This document shows, piece by piece, positions 53,715 to 63,213 of a stretch of 64,000 nt of DNA (its first letter is position 1; each line of letters opens with the position of its first letter). The position numbers and the translations under genes were made by a program. The notes beneath the pieces are model-generated. The model saw nothing but the letters and a program-made list of their open reading frames with translations. It made no database searches and was not told where the DNA came from. The stretch is from Frisingicoccus caecimuris (GTDB lineage Bacteria > Bacillota > Clostridia > Lachnospirales > Lachnospiraceae): the NCBI RefSeq assembly GCF_004340975.1, contig NZ_SLXA01000012.1:1-64000 (forward strand). The letters are read 5' to 3'.

Positions 53715-55787
53715 CTACCACTTGGGAAAATGCAGGTTAAACTGTGCTTTTCCCTCACCATCAGCTACCATTTCTACAGTAGCTTCATAACTTTTCCCGG
53801 TTCTTTTCGATACCAGGTCTTTGTAATTGACTTTGCCTTTCTTCAGGAATTTTTTTGCCGTTGCTTTGTCCATCTTCTTCCCCTGGCTTGCAAGGAAATG
53901 GTCATCCTTCCACAAAGAAAAGCGGCATTCCTGCCCGGTACAGTAATAATTCTTCTTACCTTCCCGCACATCACTGCCGCAGACCGGACATTTCCCAATC
54001 ACTTCTCCCCTTGCTGTTCCCGGAAAACGGCTGCTCTCCTCCTCTGAAATCGAATGGTAACGGGAAATCAGTTCTCCCAGCATATCTGTAATTCCACGCA
54101 GGAAATGCTCTGCCGTCTCTGTCCCCTGTGCGATATGGTTTAATGCCATCTCCCACTCTGCTGTCATCTTCGGGGACTTAATCTCATCCGGAAGGACTGT
54201 GACCAGGACATTCCCCGCATCTGTCGGCACCAGATTCTTCTTTTCCCGTTTTACAAAGCCGGACTGGATGAGTTTTTCAATGATCCCGGCTCTCGTTGCC
54301 GGTGTTCCCAGACCTTTCTTTTCCGTATCCTCTGTCAGTTCTTCATTGCCTGCCCTCTCCATCGCCGCAAGAAGAGTGTCTTCTGTATACTGGCGGGGAG
54401 GCTGGGTAAAGTTTTCTGAAACAGAAGTGCTGCACGGACCGATATTCTTTCCAAGGTAAAGGTCAAACTCTGCTTCCTGCTCCGGTTCCCTGACACCAAG
54501 AAACTGTTTCAGTTTCTTCTCTATCGCCTGGAACCCTTCCTGTTTTGTCTTCCTTGCATTGAAATAAAACGTATGGAAGTTGCAGGTCAGCTGGCACTTA
54601 TGGGTCTCATAAATATAGGAATCTGCTGTTGCAGTGAGTACTCTGGCACTGATCAGATACAGGATGTTCCTCTCCTTTTCTTTCAGCTTCTGAAGATCTG
54701 CTTTCTCCACTTCCGAAGTGGGGATAATTGCATGATGGTCTGAAACCTTTTTGGAGTTCAGTACTTTGGAGACCTCCGGTTCATACTCAATCCCCTCTGC
54801 GAAAGGCATCCTGGATAACAGCACCTGAATGAGCTTTCTGGTACTGTCCCCCATCTCATCCGTCAGATACTGGCTGTCTGTCCTGGGATACGTCACCAGC
54901 TTCTTTTCATACATCTCCTGCACTGCGTCCAGCGTCTGCTGTGCCGTATAACCAAAGATTCGGTTGGCATCCCTCTGGAGCGACGTCAGGTCATACAGTT
55001 TCGGAGGTCTGACCGTCTTTGTCTGGATATCTTCTTTCTCCACCTGACACATGCGTTCCTTACAGTCCGAAGCCACCTTGTCTGCTTCCTCTTTCTTCTG
55101 GAAATGACCGGAAACAGCATCAAACTCCCCGAATGTTAAGTGGGCTACATAGTATTTTTCTTTTACAAACTCCTTCACCCTCTGGTTCCTGTCCACGATC
55201 ATGGCAAGGGTCGGAGTCTGCACCCTGCCCACTTTCAGGTTCTGGTTATAAAGGACGGAAAAAAGACGGCTCGCATTGATCCCAACCAGCCAGTCTGCTT
55301 TTGCCCTGCATAAGGCTGACTGATAAAGGTCTTCATAACACGAACCGTCTTTCAACGATGCAAACCCTTCTTTAATTGCACGTTCTTCCATGGAAGAGAT
55401 CCAGAGCCTTTTGACCGGCTTTTTGCATCCTGCCTGCTCATAGACCAGACGGAAGATCAGTTCCCCTTCCCTTCCGGCATCTGTGGCACAGATCACCTCA
55501 TCCACTTCTTTGCTGTTCATCAGTTTCTTTAAAATCTGGAACTGCTTCTTTGTCCCGTCAAGGACTTTCCTTTTCCATTCTTCCGGTATAATCGGAAGGT
55601 CTTCATATCTCCATTTTTTGTAACGTTCACCATATTCCGATGCATCACAAAATGCTATCAGATGCCCAACGCACCACGACACCAGATACTCCTTTCCCTC
55701 CACATATCCGTCCTTTCGTTCTCTGGCTCCGACCACCTTCGCCAGAGCCATCGCAACAGACGGCTTTTCTGCTACTACTAACTTCAT
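53715..55787 (-). CDS. topB: DNA topoisomerase III (TopB-type)
   Basis: A 690-residue type IA topoisomerase that relaxes and decatenates DNA. The Toprim domain starts MKLVVAEKPSVAMALAK (Glu7) and contains TDAGREGELIF. The catalytic Tyr is in LVTYPRTDSQYL. The C-terminal part holds a four-Cys zinc motif CPVCGSDV...CTGQECRFSLW. ICE-encoded TopB proteins of this kind occur throughout the Tn1549 family and probably help strand separation during transfer. The ATG at 55787 (AAAGGAAG upstream) is chosen over the longer frame, which would add 36 unrelated residues. Confidence 0.92.
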   Translation of the reverse strand: MKLVVAEKPSVAMALAKVVGARERKDGYVEGKEYLVSWCVGHLIAFCDASEYGERYKKWRYEDLPIIPEEWKRKVLDGTKKQFQILKKLMNSKEVDEVICATDAGREGELIFRLVYEQAGCKKPVKRLWISSMEERAIKEGFASLKDGSCYEDLYQSALCRAKADWLVGINASRLFSVLYNQNLKVGRVQTPTLAMIVDRNQRVKEFVKEKYYVAHLTFGEFDAVSGHFQKKEEADKVASDCKERMCQVEKEDIQTKTVRPPKLYDLTSLQRDANRIFGYTAQQTLDAVQEMYEKKLVTYPRTDSQYLTDEMGDSTRKLIQVLLSRMPFAEGIEYEPEVSKVLNSKKVSDHHAIIPTSEVEKADLQKLKEKERNILYLISARVLTATADSYIYETHKCQLTCNFHTFYFNARKTKQEGFQAIEKKLKQFLGVREPEQEAEFDLYLGKNIGPCSTSVSENFTQPPRQYTEDTLLAAMERAGNEELTEDTEKKGLGTPATRAGIIEKLIQSGFVKREKKNLVPTDAGNVLVTVLPDEIKSPKMTAEWEMALNHIAQGTETAEHFLRGITDMLGELISRYHSISEEESSRFPGTARGEVIGKCPVCGSDVREGKKNYYCTGQECRFSLWKDDHFLASQGKKMDKATAKKFLKKGKVNYKDLVSKRTGKSYEATVEMVADGEGKAQFNLHFPKW

Positions 55788-55788
55788 C

Positions 55789-56355
55789 TCACTCTTCCTT
55801 TCTGCTCTCCATTTCAATATCGGATTCGACTTCATTCCCCCAGACATCCCATCCGGGCGTCTTCTGCCTCGCAAACAGCTCAATGCGGGGAACATCCCCC
55901 ATCAGCTGCACGATCCTCTCCCTTGCTTCCTGCGGCTTTTTGCTGTGTTCCTCGATGTGGGATACAATCACCTGATGGACTCCGGCAGACTGCCGTTTCG
56001 GTGAACCTCTGGTTGCCAGGATACAGAATTCAGCATTGCTCCTTGTCCAGTACCCCATCCCCCAGAACAGGTTGTCCGCTTTCTTATTCTGCTTGATCCA
56101 GACAAAAGCAATGGTCTTATACTGGAATCCCCATGCCTGCAGGACGGAAAGCCCTTCCAGCAGGCACGGGACCGTCACCCACAAAAACAGGGCACAGTCC
56201 TTTTCTGCAATCTCCGCCACCGGCAGGGCACGGATCTCATCAATCCCCATTGTGGGGTAATGGCTCTCTGCACTCCGCCCTAATCCTTTTTTAGAATACA
56301 CACGGTACTGCCACGGCGGATCTGCATAAATAACCGGATATTTTTTCATCTGCAT
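55789..56355 (-). CDS. MT-A70-family adenine methyltransferase
   Basis: A 188-residue methyltransferase with the DPPW motif (IYADPPWQYR, Asp12 to Trp15) of the MT-A70 clade, which puts methyl groups on the N6 of adenine in DNA or RNA. The rest of the fold is compact (FLWVTVPCLLEGLSVL; YKTIAFVWIKQNKK). No target-recognition domain is visible. The ATG at 56355 follows GGGGTG. It ends one base before topB, so the two are co-expressed. It is the second adenine-methyltransferase motif in the element beside the giant helicase. Confidence 0.88.
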   Translation of the reverse strand: MQMKKYPVIYADPPWQYRVYSKKGLGRSAESHYPTMGIDEIRALPVAEIAEKDCALFLWVTVPCLLEGLSVLQAWGFQYKTIAFVWIKQNKKADNLFWGMGYWTRSNAEFCILATRGSPKRQSAGVHQVIVSHIEEHSKKPQEARERIVQLMGDVPRIELFARQKTPGWDVWGNEVESDIEMESRKEE

Positions 56356-56367
56356 CAAAACACCCCA

Positions 56368-57747
56368 TTATGATTCCTCCTCTTCCAGGACTTCCTCTGG
56401 ATCCTCTTCATCCGGAAGTGTCTCTTCTTCCGCATCATCCGGTTCCTCAGGTTCTTCCGCTTCTTCGGTCTCATCGTCCTCATATTCATCCTCATCATCG
56501 TATTCATGCTTCGGCTTATAGACCTTGAAGTAATATCCGGCACCTAACGCACCGGCAGCTGCCAGCCCGATCAGAAGATAGGAACCAACCGGGGATTTAT
56601 CCTCTGGCATCTGCACTTCCTCTGTTTCCTGCTCTTCCTCTTCCGGCTCCTGCGTCGGCTCCGGTTCCTCTGTTTCCGGTTCTGCATACACGGTATCCAC
56701 TTCCGGGAGAGTTACCGTATCGGAAAGCGTAAAGTTCATCAGGTCTTTTTCACTGACTTCCGTCAGGAAATACACATTGTCCTGTGACTTGGAATTATCA
56801 ATGACCAGATAAAACACCTTGCCGCTTTTGGTGGAAATGGTGTAAAACTCTTTCGTCCCTTCTGTTGCTGTCTGGGTAATGTTTTCTGCATCTTCCCCGG
56901 ATGCTGCCAGTTCTTCTTCAATCCCCGTCACAGTACGGTCATCCACGGTTCCCCTTGCCTCCGTCGGTTCCGATGCCTGTGCATCCTGCGGAAGCGGAGA
57001 TGTGGTCGCTTCTTCCGTTGTAGAAGCAGTGCCCGTGGTACTCATATCGTTGTTCGCTGTATTCTGCTGTTGTGCCTGACGCACCGCCCATTCATAATAC
57101 GGGTTCTGGAGGGTGTACTTATCGGAAGTATTCCCGGCACCATCCGTCACTGTGATCTTGATCTGCTTTGTGGTAAAGTCTTTCTGTGTGAGCTGGATCT
57201 TCAGTTTTCCATCCGAAAGGTCCGTATAGGTAGTCCCGTTGACGGTTACCGCAGAGATCCCGGATACCGCATCATTTCCCTGGATGGTCAGCACACCATC
57301 CGTGAGGGAAGCAGAAAGGGTTGGTTTTTCCGTATCATAACAGCGGATGGAACGGTTCTGTTCATACACCGTTCCTTCTGCATCTGTCACCCGCACATAA
57401 ACCGTCTGGTTTCCGTTGATGGTAATGCTTCTGGACTCTGTAACATCCTGCCAGCTCCCATCTTTTCCAGCCTTTGCTTCGATTTTTGCGACTTTGAAGC
57501 CTTCCCCCATCTGGCTGGCATCTACAGTAATGGAAACGGATGTATCTCCCTGTTTCCACCCGTCCGGCTTTTCAATGGCGATGGCAGGGTTCGTGTTCTC
57601 CGCCGCATAAATGCTCTGGGCAGAAAAAAACGGGGTTGCCATACATAAAAATGTGGTAACTGCAAAAATCCCTTTTTTCACTTTACTGCCCCATTTCCTG
57701 TGCTTCCCCGGTGCCCTCTGTTCTTTCATTTTCTCTAAATTCATCAT
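56368..57747 (-). CDS. CD1107-family mobile element surface protein (DUF4366-like)
   Basis: A 459-residue membrane-attached protein. A signal-like helix (about residues 25-50, ending YAAE) is followed by Ig-like beta domains (to about 215), a Thr/Ser/Glu linker, and the DUF4366 block with EFYTISTKSGKVFYLVIDN. A membrane helix (about 390-410, LLIGLAAAGALGAGYYF) and a very acidic cytoplasmic tail close the protein. It corresponds to CD1107-type proteins of Tn1549-like elements, presumed part of the mating apparatus. It overlaps the DUF4315 gene by 65 bases. Confidence 0.85.
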   Translation of the reverse strand: MMNLEKMKEQRAPGKHRKWGSKVKKGIFAVTTFLCMATPFFSAQSIYAAENTNPAIAIEKPDGWKQGDTSVSITVDASQMGEGFKVAKIEAKAGKDGSWQDVTESRSITINGNQTVYVRVTDAEGTVYEQNRSIRCYDTEKPTLSASLTDGVLTIQGNDAVSGISAVTVNGTTYTDLSDGKLKIQLTQKDFTTKQIKITVTDGAGNTSDKYTLQNPYYEWAVRQAQQQNTANNDMSTTGTASTTEEATTSPLPQDAQASEPTEARGTVDDRTVTGIEEELAASGEDAENITQTATEGTKEFYTISTKSGKVFYLVIDNSKSQDNVYFLTEVSEKDLMNFTLSDTVTLPEVDTVYAEPETEEPEPTQEPEEEEQETEEVQMPEDKSPVGSYLLIGLAAAGALGAGYYFKVYKPKHEYDDEDEYEDDETEEAEEPEEPDDAEEETLPDEEDPEEVLEEEES

Positions 57748-58003
57748 CAGCTCTTGTTTCCTCCTTCTGGAATCCTGCCAGTGTCGGCAGTTCCGTTTTC
57801 ATTCTTTCCCGGAACGCATTCAGTTCCGGTATGGTCATATCCATGCCACGGATGATCCGCACGATCTCCAGGTTCTCCGCTTCTGTCTTTGCCGCTTCCG
57901 CAGCCTTAAACCGCTTCAGGTCTGCCTCATACCGTGCCCTGGATGTCTCCATTTTTTCCTTTGCCTTTTCATAATCGGCAACTGCTTTTTCAAGGCTCTT
58001 CAT
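57683..58003 (-). CDS. DUF4315 family protein
   Basis: A 106-residue helical protein, nearly all coiled coil (KSLEKAVADYEKAKEKMET; RYEADLKRFKAAEAAK), of the DUF4315 type that is found in Tn1549-like elements next to CD1107 and CD1108. The ATG at 58003 is chosen because GGAAAGGAGC precedes it. Its 3' end overlaps the CD1107-like gene. Function is unknown; a structural part of the transfer machinery is likely. Confidence 0.8.
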   Translation of the reverse strand: MKSLEKAVADYEKAKEKMETSRARYEADLKRFKAAEAAKTEAENLEIVRIIRGMDMTIPELNAFRERMKTELPTLAGFQKEETRADDEFRENERTEGTGEAQEMGQ

Positions 58004-58040
58004 ACTGCTCCTTTCCGGGCGGCATGACCACCGCCCTTTT

Positions 58041-60827
58041 TTACCATCTTCCAAATCCATAAAAATGGCTCTGCCAGTAGGATGAATAAATGGATGTGTA
58101 CTGTACCGGATGCCCGCAGTGGATCATCTGCCCGCCGCCTACATAGATACCGATATGCGTTACCGGCACACCTGCATCATAGGTTCCGGTAAAGAAGATC
58201 AAATCTCCCGGCTGTACATCGGACTCTGGTACCGGTGTACAGATATCATAAAGCCCCTGGGCGGTCAGCCTTCCGGTATTCCTTACCCCTGAATTGGTCA
58301 GGCAGTAACTTACAAATCCGGAACAGTCAAACCCGCTCGGCGAATATCCGCCCCATACATACGGGGTTCCCAGATATCTGGCTGCTTCCTGCAGAAGCCT
58401 CTGTGCTGCTTCACTGGTGTACTCATTTCCACCAAAGATCGTCCCTTCTCCTGTTTCCAGATAAAAGATGGGGTTCATCCGTTCCCCATTTTTTAGAAGT
58501 TCCATGTGGAGATGGCTTCCTGTGGAATTTCCGGTATTTCCTGCAAGCCCTATCACATCCCCTTTGGTAATGGCATCCCCGGAAGAAACGCTTCTGCTTT
58601 TCAGATGTGCATACCGCAGTTCATAGCCTTTACTGTCTTTGATCACCACATAATTGCCATAGCTGTCATTATACGCAGAGGTTGTTACCGTACCGGTCAG
58701 CCCTGCCAGTACTTCCGTACCTTCCGGCACTCCGATATCCACTCCATTGTGGAGCTGGTTTGCACCGGAGATTGGATGGATCCGGTATCCATAATAGCTG
58801 CTCACGTTGATATACCAGTTGAAGTCAAATGGTGTCCCGAACATCTGCAGGTTGCCTTTTGTTTCATTGTAGGCTGAAAACAGTTCCCTCTGGAAAATTC
58901 CCAGACGGTTCTGGCAGATGCCCGTCAGGCTGCTGGAATTTAAGGTCACGTTCAGCACATCCACATCCCTGGTCCTTGTCACTTCCACTTCCCGGCTTCC
59001 ATTCGCATCCGCAAGGAAGCATTCCCAGGTCTGGTGCCCATGTGCAGATGCTGCCGAGTGGCTGTCATAATATACATCAAACTGGACACCGTAACGGGCA
59101 AATGCCCCGGTATCTTCCACCGTGTATTCCACACCATTCATGACCACTTTTGTCCCCATTGGAACAAACGGGTTGGACGCATCTACTGCAAGGGTATGGT
59201 TCGCTGTCGGATACACCCCGGATGCCGTCGGTCCTCCTGACCAGATGCCACAGCAGATTGGGCAGTTGCAGTAACCGCTCGTCACAACATTTCCAAGGGA
59301 TTCCCCTACCCGCACTGTCGTTGTCTCCGTCACCGTCTCATTCACAGCTTCTGTCTCCAGCTGGTACTGGAGTGCAAACAGCCTGTCCAGTTCCGGCTTA
59401 ACCTGTTCAAAGGTAAACTCTTCATATTTGGCAGACAGGTAGCTGATTAAAACAAACGGGTCATGCTCAATCGGTCCGATATTGTACCGGTATTCGTCAT
59501 GACCAGGCTCTTCCGATTCCATCTGGTTGATTCTCTCCTGCAGGTTTGCTTCCAGCTGTGTGTAGTAAAGGTCTGCCTGCCGGATTGCCTCATCCGAAGA
59601 GATATAGCTGGTTCCGGTGTAATTGATCAGGCTCTGCATAAATGCCGAGGAACAGGACGTTACGCTGGTCATGATGAGGAACATCATCCCGATCAGGGCT
59701 GCGATGCTGATATAAACCTTCCGGTGTTCCTTGAAAAAGTTGGTAACTTTGCCGCCGATCTTCTTGATATAGTCAATCGTGCCGACCGCTGCAGTCCCCA
59801 TTGCCTGCTCACTCTGTTTTGCTTTGGCATATTCCTTTTTGATCCGTTGTTTCTGGATCAGCTTCTTCAAATAAGACCGTTCCTGATTTACGGAAGACTC
59901 TGCCGCAGCCTGTTCTGTTTTCTTTGCCTGATAAGCACTCGACCGGCTTTTTCTCCGGTTCCGCCTTCTGGCACTTTGCTGTTCCAGATGGTAAAGCCCC
60001 TCTGAACCTTCAGCTAAACTGTTTGCGCCTTCCACCGCTGCATTGCCATCATCATTTTTTCTGACCTGGCGGTGGACAGATACTGCCACAGCGGTGCCTG
60101 CTTTTTTGACAAGGGAAGCGTCTTTTGGGCTTTCCCCTTCAAATTTCAGCCGGCTTTTCTTTTTCGCCCCTGCACTTTCTGCATTTTCCTGATAGACCTT
60201 TTCTTTCATGGAATGCTTCTTTGGTGCGTTTTTCTTTTCTGCCTCCGTGTGGGCAAGCTTCTGGTTCCGCTTCTTCTGGGCATCATGGCGGAAATTTACC
60301 CCGTCCGCATCCATCCGGTTCAATTTAGCGGAAGAATCGCCATCCCTGACTGCCTCCGCCGTCTCCTCATAAGCAAACTTCAGTCTCTGCTTCTGCCCCG
60401 GCTTTTTACTGCCTCCGGTCTGTTTCTTTCTTGCATCTCCCCTTGACTGGGCAAGGTCTGTATGCTTCTCCTGAAGTTTCCCACTGCCGTTTTTCTTCTC
60501 TTCCAGTGACAGTTTAGAACTGGCGCTGCCCTCTGCCTGTTCCCGGATCATTTTCCGGGATTTTGCCTTATCTACTATTTGTGCCTTTGCCGGTGCATCC
60601 CTGGAATTCTGCACAGAATGCCTGACCGGATCGCTGCTTTCCTCTTTCGCCCCTCTTCGGTTGGAAAGATCCAGCCCTTTTCCGGTATCCTTTTTTGACA
60701 TCTGCACATCCCTGGTACGGCTGCTGACACGAACAGTGGATTTATCTGCCAGGTTTTCTTCCACCAGACCATCCTTTGTCATCTTCTGGACGGTTTTCTC
60801 CCTGGCTTTCATTCTCTGTTCTGCCAT
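58041..60827 (-). CDS. CD1108-family bifunctional cell-wall hydrolase
   Basis: A 928-residue protein. Residues 1-360 are long, basic and low in structure (many Lys/Arg/Ala repeats), followed by one membrane helix (about 368-388). The outside part has a 3D-type beta barrel (DASNPFVPMGTKVVM; FDVYYDSHSAASAHG), an M23 endopeptidase domain (YGYRIHPISGANQLHNG, HLHMEL, about 680-790) and a C-terminal NlpC/P60 peptidase with Cys in GFDCSGFVSY (about 834) and His in THIGIYVG. It should open the peptidoglycan for the mating channel. The ATG has GGAGG in front. It follows the DUF3789 gene by 12 bases. Confidence 0.9.
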   Translation of the reverse strand: MAEQRMKAREKTVQKMTKDGLVEENLADKSTVRVSSRTRDVQMSKKDTGKGLDLSNRRGAKEESSDPVRHSVQNSRDAPAKAQIVDKAKSRKMIREQAEGSASSKLSLEEKKNGSGKLQEKHTDLAQSRGDARKKQTGGSKKPGQKQRLKFAYEETAEAVRDGDSSAKLNRMDADGVNFRHDAQKKRNQKLAHTEAEKKNAPKKHSMKEKVYQENAESAGAKKKSRLKFEGESPKDASLVKKAGTAVAVSVHRQVRKNDDGNAAVEGANSLAEGSEGLYHLEQQSARRRNRRKSRSSAYQAKKTEQAAAESSVNQERSYLKKLIQKQRIKKEYAKAKQSEQAMGTAAVGTIDYIKKIGGKVTNFFKEHRKVYISIAALIGMMFLIMTSVTSCSSAFMQSLINYTGTSYISSDEAIRQADLYYTQLEANLQERINQMESEEPGHDEYRYNIGPIEHDPFVLISYLSAKYEEFTFEQVKPELDRLFALQYQLETEAVNETVTETTTVRVGESLGNVVTSGYCNCPICCGIWSGGPTASGVYPTANHTLAVDASNPFVPMGTKVVMNGVEYTVEDTGAFARYGVQFDVYYDSHSAASAHGHQTWECFLADANGSREVEVTRTRDVDVLNVTLNSSSLTGICQNRLGIFQRELFSAYNETKGNLQMFGTPFDFNWYINVSSYYGYRIHPISGANQLHNGVDIGVPEGTEVLAGLTGTVTTSAYNDSYGNYVVIKDSKGYELRYAHLKSRSVSSGDAITKGDVIGLAGNTGNSTGSHLHMELLKNGERMNPIFYLETGEGTIFGGNEYTSEAAQRLLQEAARYLGTPYVWGGYSPSGFDCSGFVSYCLTNSGVRNTGRLTAQGLYDICTPVPESDVQPGDLIFFTGTYDAGVPVTHIGIYVGGGQMIHCGHPVQYTSIYSSYWQSHFYGFGRW

Positions 60828-60839
60828 CTGTTACCTCCT

Positions 60840-60929
60840 TCATTTTTTCCCTGCCTGCACGATACAGGTAAGAACCAGACCACATACCATGCCTGCCGTA
60901 AATGTCAGAAAATATGCTAATACGTGCAT
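60840..60929 (-). CDS. DUF3789-type tiny membrane protein
   Basis: A 29-residue protein (MHVLAYFLTFTAGMVCGLV followed by LTCIVQAGKK) with one membrane helix and a basic end, matching the DUF3789 micro-proteins seen just before CD1108 in Tn1549-like elements. GAGGAAAAAC precedes the ATG. It lies 11 bases after the end of the VirB4-like gene. Too short for usual ORF calling. Confidence 0.65.
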   Translation of the reverse strand: MHVLAYFLTFTAGMVCGLVLTCIVQAGKK

Positions 60930-60940
60930 CGTTTTTCCTC

Positions 60941-61170
60941 CTATTCCTGATCTCCCGTCTCTTCCGGGCGGGTCGTTAATAACTGATACAGCCTGTTCTT
61001 CGGGAACCTGTCCACAAACGGGATGATGACATTTCCATAGAACAAAAGCCCCTCACCTTCATTGCTATTCGTCACATAAGACAGCTGGGTAGGTGAAATG
61101 TTCAGCTGCTTCGCCAGAATCTGCCGGTCACCGGATGCCTGGTTGAGCATATAAATGAAATCTGAGTTTT
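60941..61170 (-). CDS. VirB4-like transfer ATPase, 3' exon (split by a group II intron)
   Basis: This is the last 76 or so codons of the VirB4-like ATPase (TraE/CD1110 type) that powers the conjugation channel. The exon begins inside a Glu codon (AA AAC TCA at 61170) and reads NSDFIYMLNQASGDRQILAK, then LSYVTNSNEGEGLLFYG and VIIPFVDRFPKNRLYQLL to the stop. The 5' exon continues beyond the intron at 63960. If the intron is removed, the protein reads ENIFENSDFIYML across the join without a frameshift. Unspliced message would be non-functional. Confidence 0.85.
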
Positions 61171-61218
61171 ATAGTGATAGGTAAGCCTCTGATATCATCT
61201 CGGGCTTTTCCCCCACTC

Positions 61219-61254
61219 CACACCGTGCATGCGACTTTCACCGCACACGGCGTT
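61219..61254 (-). ncRNA. Group II intron domain V
   Basis: On the minus strand, GCCGTGTGCGGTGAAAGTCGC followed by ATGCACGGTG has the shape of domain V, a 30-34 base hairpin with GAAA tetraloop and the catalytic triad region. The domain VI segment with a bulged A follows, ending at the splice site. Confidence 0.8.
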
Positions 61255-61329
61255 CCATCGGTTAGTATTTTTCATTGTCTAAACAATCAACCTTTGAATA
61301 GAATAAAAACTGTAGTAGTTGAAATAAGA

Positions 61330-63213
61330 TTAAATAGGTTGCATGGAAGCCAACTCACGAAGGTGGTTAACCTTTATAAGCTGTTTGATATCTAGCTGTA
61401 GTAAATCCATATATTTGTAAATAGTTTCCGCTTTTGAAGCATGAATGAGTTTATGTACGGAATTCTTTATGAGAATAAGATTCTCATAGGCATCCGTACC
61501 GCCTAAATGTCGGGGTAACTTATGATGGCAATGAATTTCCCCAACAGAGGAGAATTCAACACCTGTTATAGCACATTTTCCCCATTGGGCTGAGAAGAGA
61601 GATATTCGATTGTCTGCGTATTCCGCACTATTGGAATAGGCTGGTTGACGCATGAGAGCCAACATCATAGGGATGTTGATTCTCAGACAGTTGTGAATAC
61701 CTTCTCGTCCTTCGGGAGTGTAATAATTCCAGCTCTTCTTACGGAAAAGCGGGTTTTTGTGCTGTGTGTATCCTATTGGATACACGGGCTCATTCGTACC
61801 AGCGACATATCGCATCATTTTGGATTTACCAAAACGGGCTTTTTCAAACTCCGTAAGCTCTCGCCCTGTTTTCACAAGACGGTTGCCTGTGCGAGTGCTA
61901 AGCCTGTTTGTCAGCAAGGTCATGACTGTGCGGTTTAGGGAAGCACAATCATGATTAACATGTGTGGCGATACAGTAATAATTCTGCATGCCAGTAACCA
62001 TACTGTTATAGAGTCTGATTTCCCCCTGTTCGCCATATATTTTGCGAGGGTGAACGATTCTCTTTGCCTGTTCTTTAAGCTTCTCCCTTTTGTGCTCGAG
62101 ATTTTTATCTGCGATATGAGATATAACCACGAGTTTGTTGCCTTTTCTGTGAACTTTCATTTTGAATCCGAGAAAATCAGAGTAATGATTTCTTACATTG
62201 ACAATCCTCGTTTTCTTTTCAGAAATTTCCAGTTTGAGCCTTTCTTTCAGCCACAGAGTGACTGCACATTTGGTGCGTTCAGCGGAGTCCTTTGTCCTAC
62301 AAAAGATTCGAAAATCATCTGCATAGCGAACAATGAACATTTCCTTCAGGTTAGATTTCTTAGCCTGTCGAAAGCCGTTTTCAGGTCTAGCATTCCGTTT
62401 GCAAATCGGACACCATTGCCATTGACTTTCTACCCAGTGGTCTAATTCGTTAAGCACGATATTAGCCAGAAGTGGCGATATAATACCTCCCTGTGGGGTT
62501 CCTTTGTCGGGTGTGATAAAAGTCCCATCTTCCAGTTTGATTGGTGCTTTGAGAATTCGTCTTATGACAAATATCAGTTGCTTGTCATGAATACCCATAG
62601 CCCATATCTGTCGTATCAGCTTGGCATGATTCACGTTATCAAAGAACCCTTTTATATCGAATTCAATGACATAGTGAAGATTGGCATGTTGAAGTAGCTG
62701 ATAACTTCTTGCTATAGCGTTCTCAACCGAATGGTTCGGTCTGAATCCATAGCTGTTTTTGCTGAACTTAGCCTCACAAACAGGTTCCAATACCTGTTTG
62801 ATACATTGTTGAACAAGTCTATCCCATATACACGGAATCCCTAAGGGTCTCATTTTACTTGGGTCGTATGGTTTTGGTATCTCCTTACGCCTTACAGGTT
62901 TTGGGCGATACCCATGTTCACTTCCATTAATAATAAATCTAACTTTTTCAACAACCTCATCGGGGGAACATCTTCCAATGTCCTCGATTGTGAGATTGTC
63001 TGTGCCACTTGTTTTACTTCCCGTATTTTTCTTGATATTTCTGTACGCTAGAAGAATGTTTTCCCGTTGAAGAATGACAGACATTAAATCTGTAAAAACT
63101 TCTCCGTTCAAACTTGCCTGGTATAGATTATCAATCGTATTCTGCATTCCGTAATACTCATTGTGACGCAGATTATCCTCACAGAGCAGTTGCTTTTTCT
63201 TTTTCATGGTCAT
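61330..63213 (-). CDS. ltrA: Group II intron-encoded reverse transcriptase/maturase with HNH domain
   Basis: A 627-residue protein that helps the intron splice and inserts it into new DNA sites. The reverse transcriptase core has GTPQGGIISPLLANIVLN and the catalytic YADD (FIVRYADDFRIF). Maturase domain X follows (about 420-520). The C-terminal HNH endonuclease motif is EIHCHHKLPRHLGGTDAYEN with CAITGVEF upstream. The frame is intact from the ATG at 63213, which has AAGGAGAG in front. The intron is therefore probably mobile. Confidence 0.93.
   Translation of the reverse strand: MTMKKKKQLLCEDNLRHNEYYGMQNTIDNLYQASLNGEVFTDLMSVILQRENILLAYRNIKKNTGSKTSGTDNLTIEDIGRCSPDEVVEKVRFIINGSEHGYRPKPVRRKEIPKPYDPSKMRPLGIPCIWDRLVQQCIKQVLEPVCEAKFSKNSYGFRPNHSVENAIARSYQLLQHANLHYVIEFDIKGFFDNVNHAKLIRQIWAMGIHDKQLIFVIRRILKAPIKLEDGTFITPDKGTPQGGIISPLLANIVLNELDHWVESQWQWCPICKRNARPENGFRQAKKSNLKEMFIVRYADDFRIFCRTKDSAERTKCAVTLWLKERLKLEISEKKTRIVNVRNHYSDFLGFKMKVHRKGNKLVVISHIADKNLEHKREKLKEQAKRIVHPRKIYGEQGEIRLYNSMVTGMQNYYCIATHVNHDCASLNRTVMTLLTNRLSTRTGNRLVKTGRELTEFEKARFGKSKMMRYVAGTNEPVYPIGYTQHKNPLFRKKSWNYYTPEGREGIHNCLRINIPMMLALMRQPAYSNSAEYADNRISLFSAQWGKCAITGVEFSSVGEIHCHHKLPRHLGGTDAYENLILIKNSVHKLIHASKAETIYKYMDLLQLDIKQLIKVNHLRELASMQPI

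Noticed and set aside
61951-62445. 164-codon plus-strand frame opposite the intron maturase
   Set aside because: It is antisense to the YADD core of the reverse transcriptase and has no independent support.
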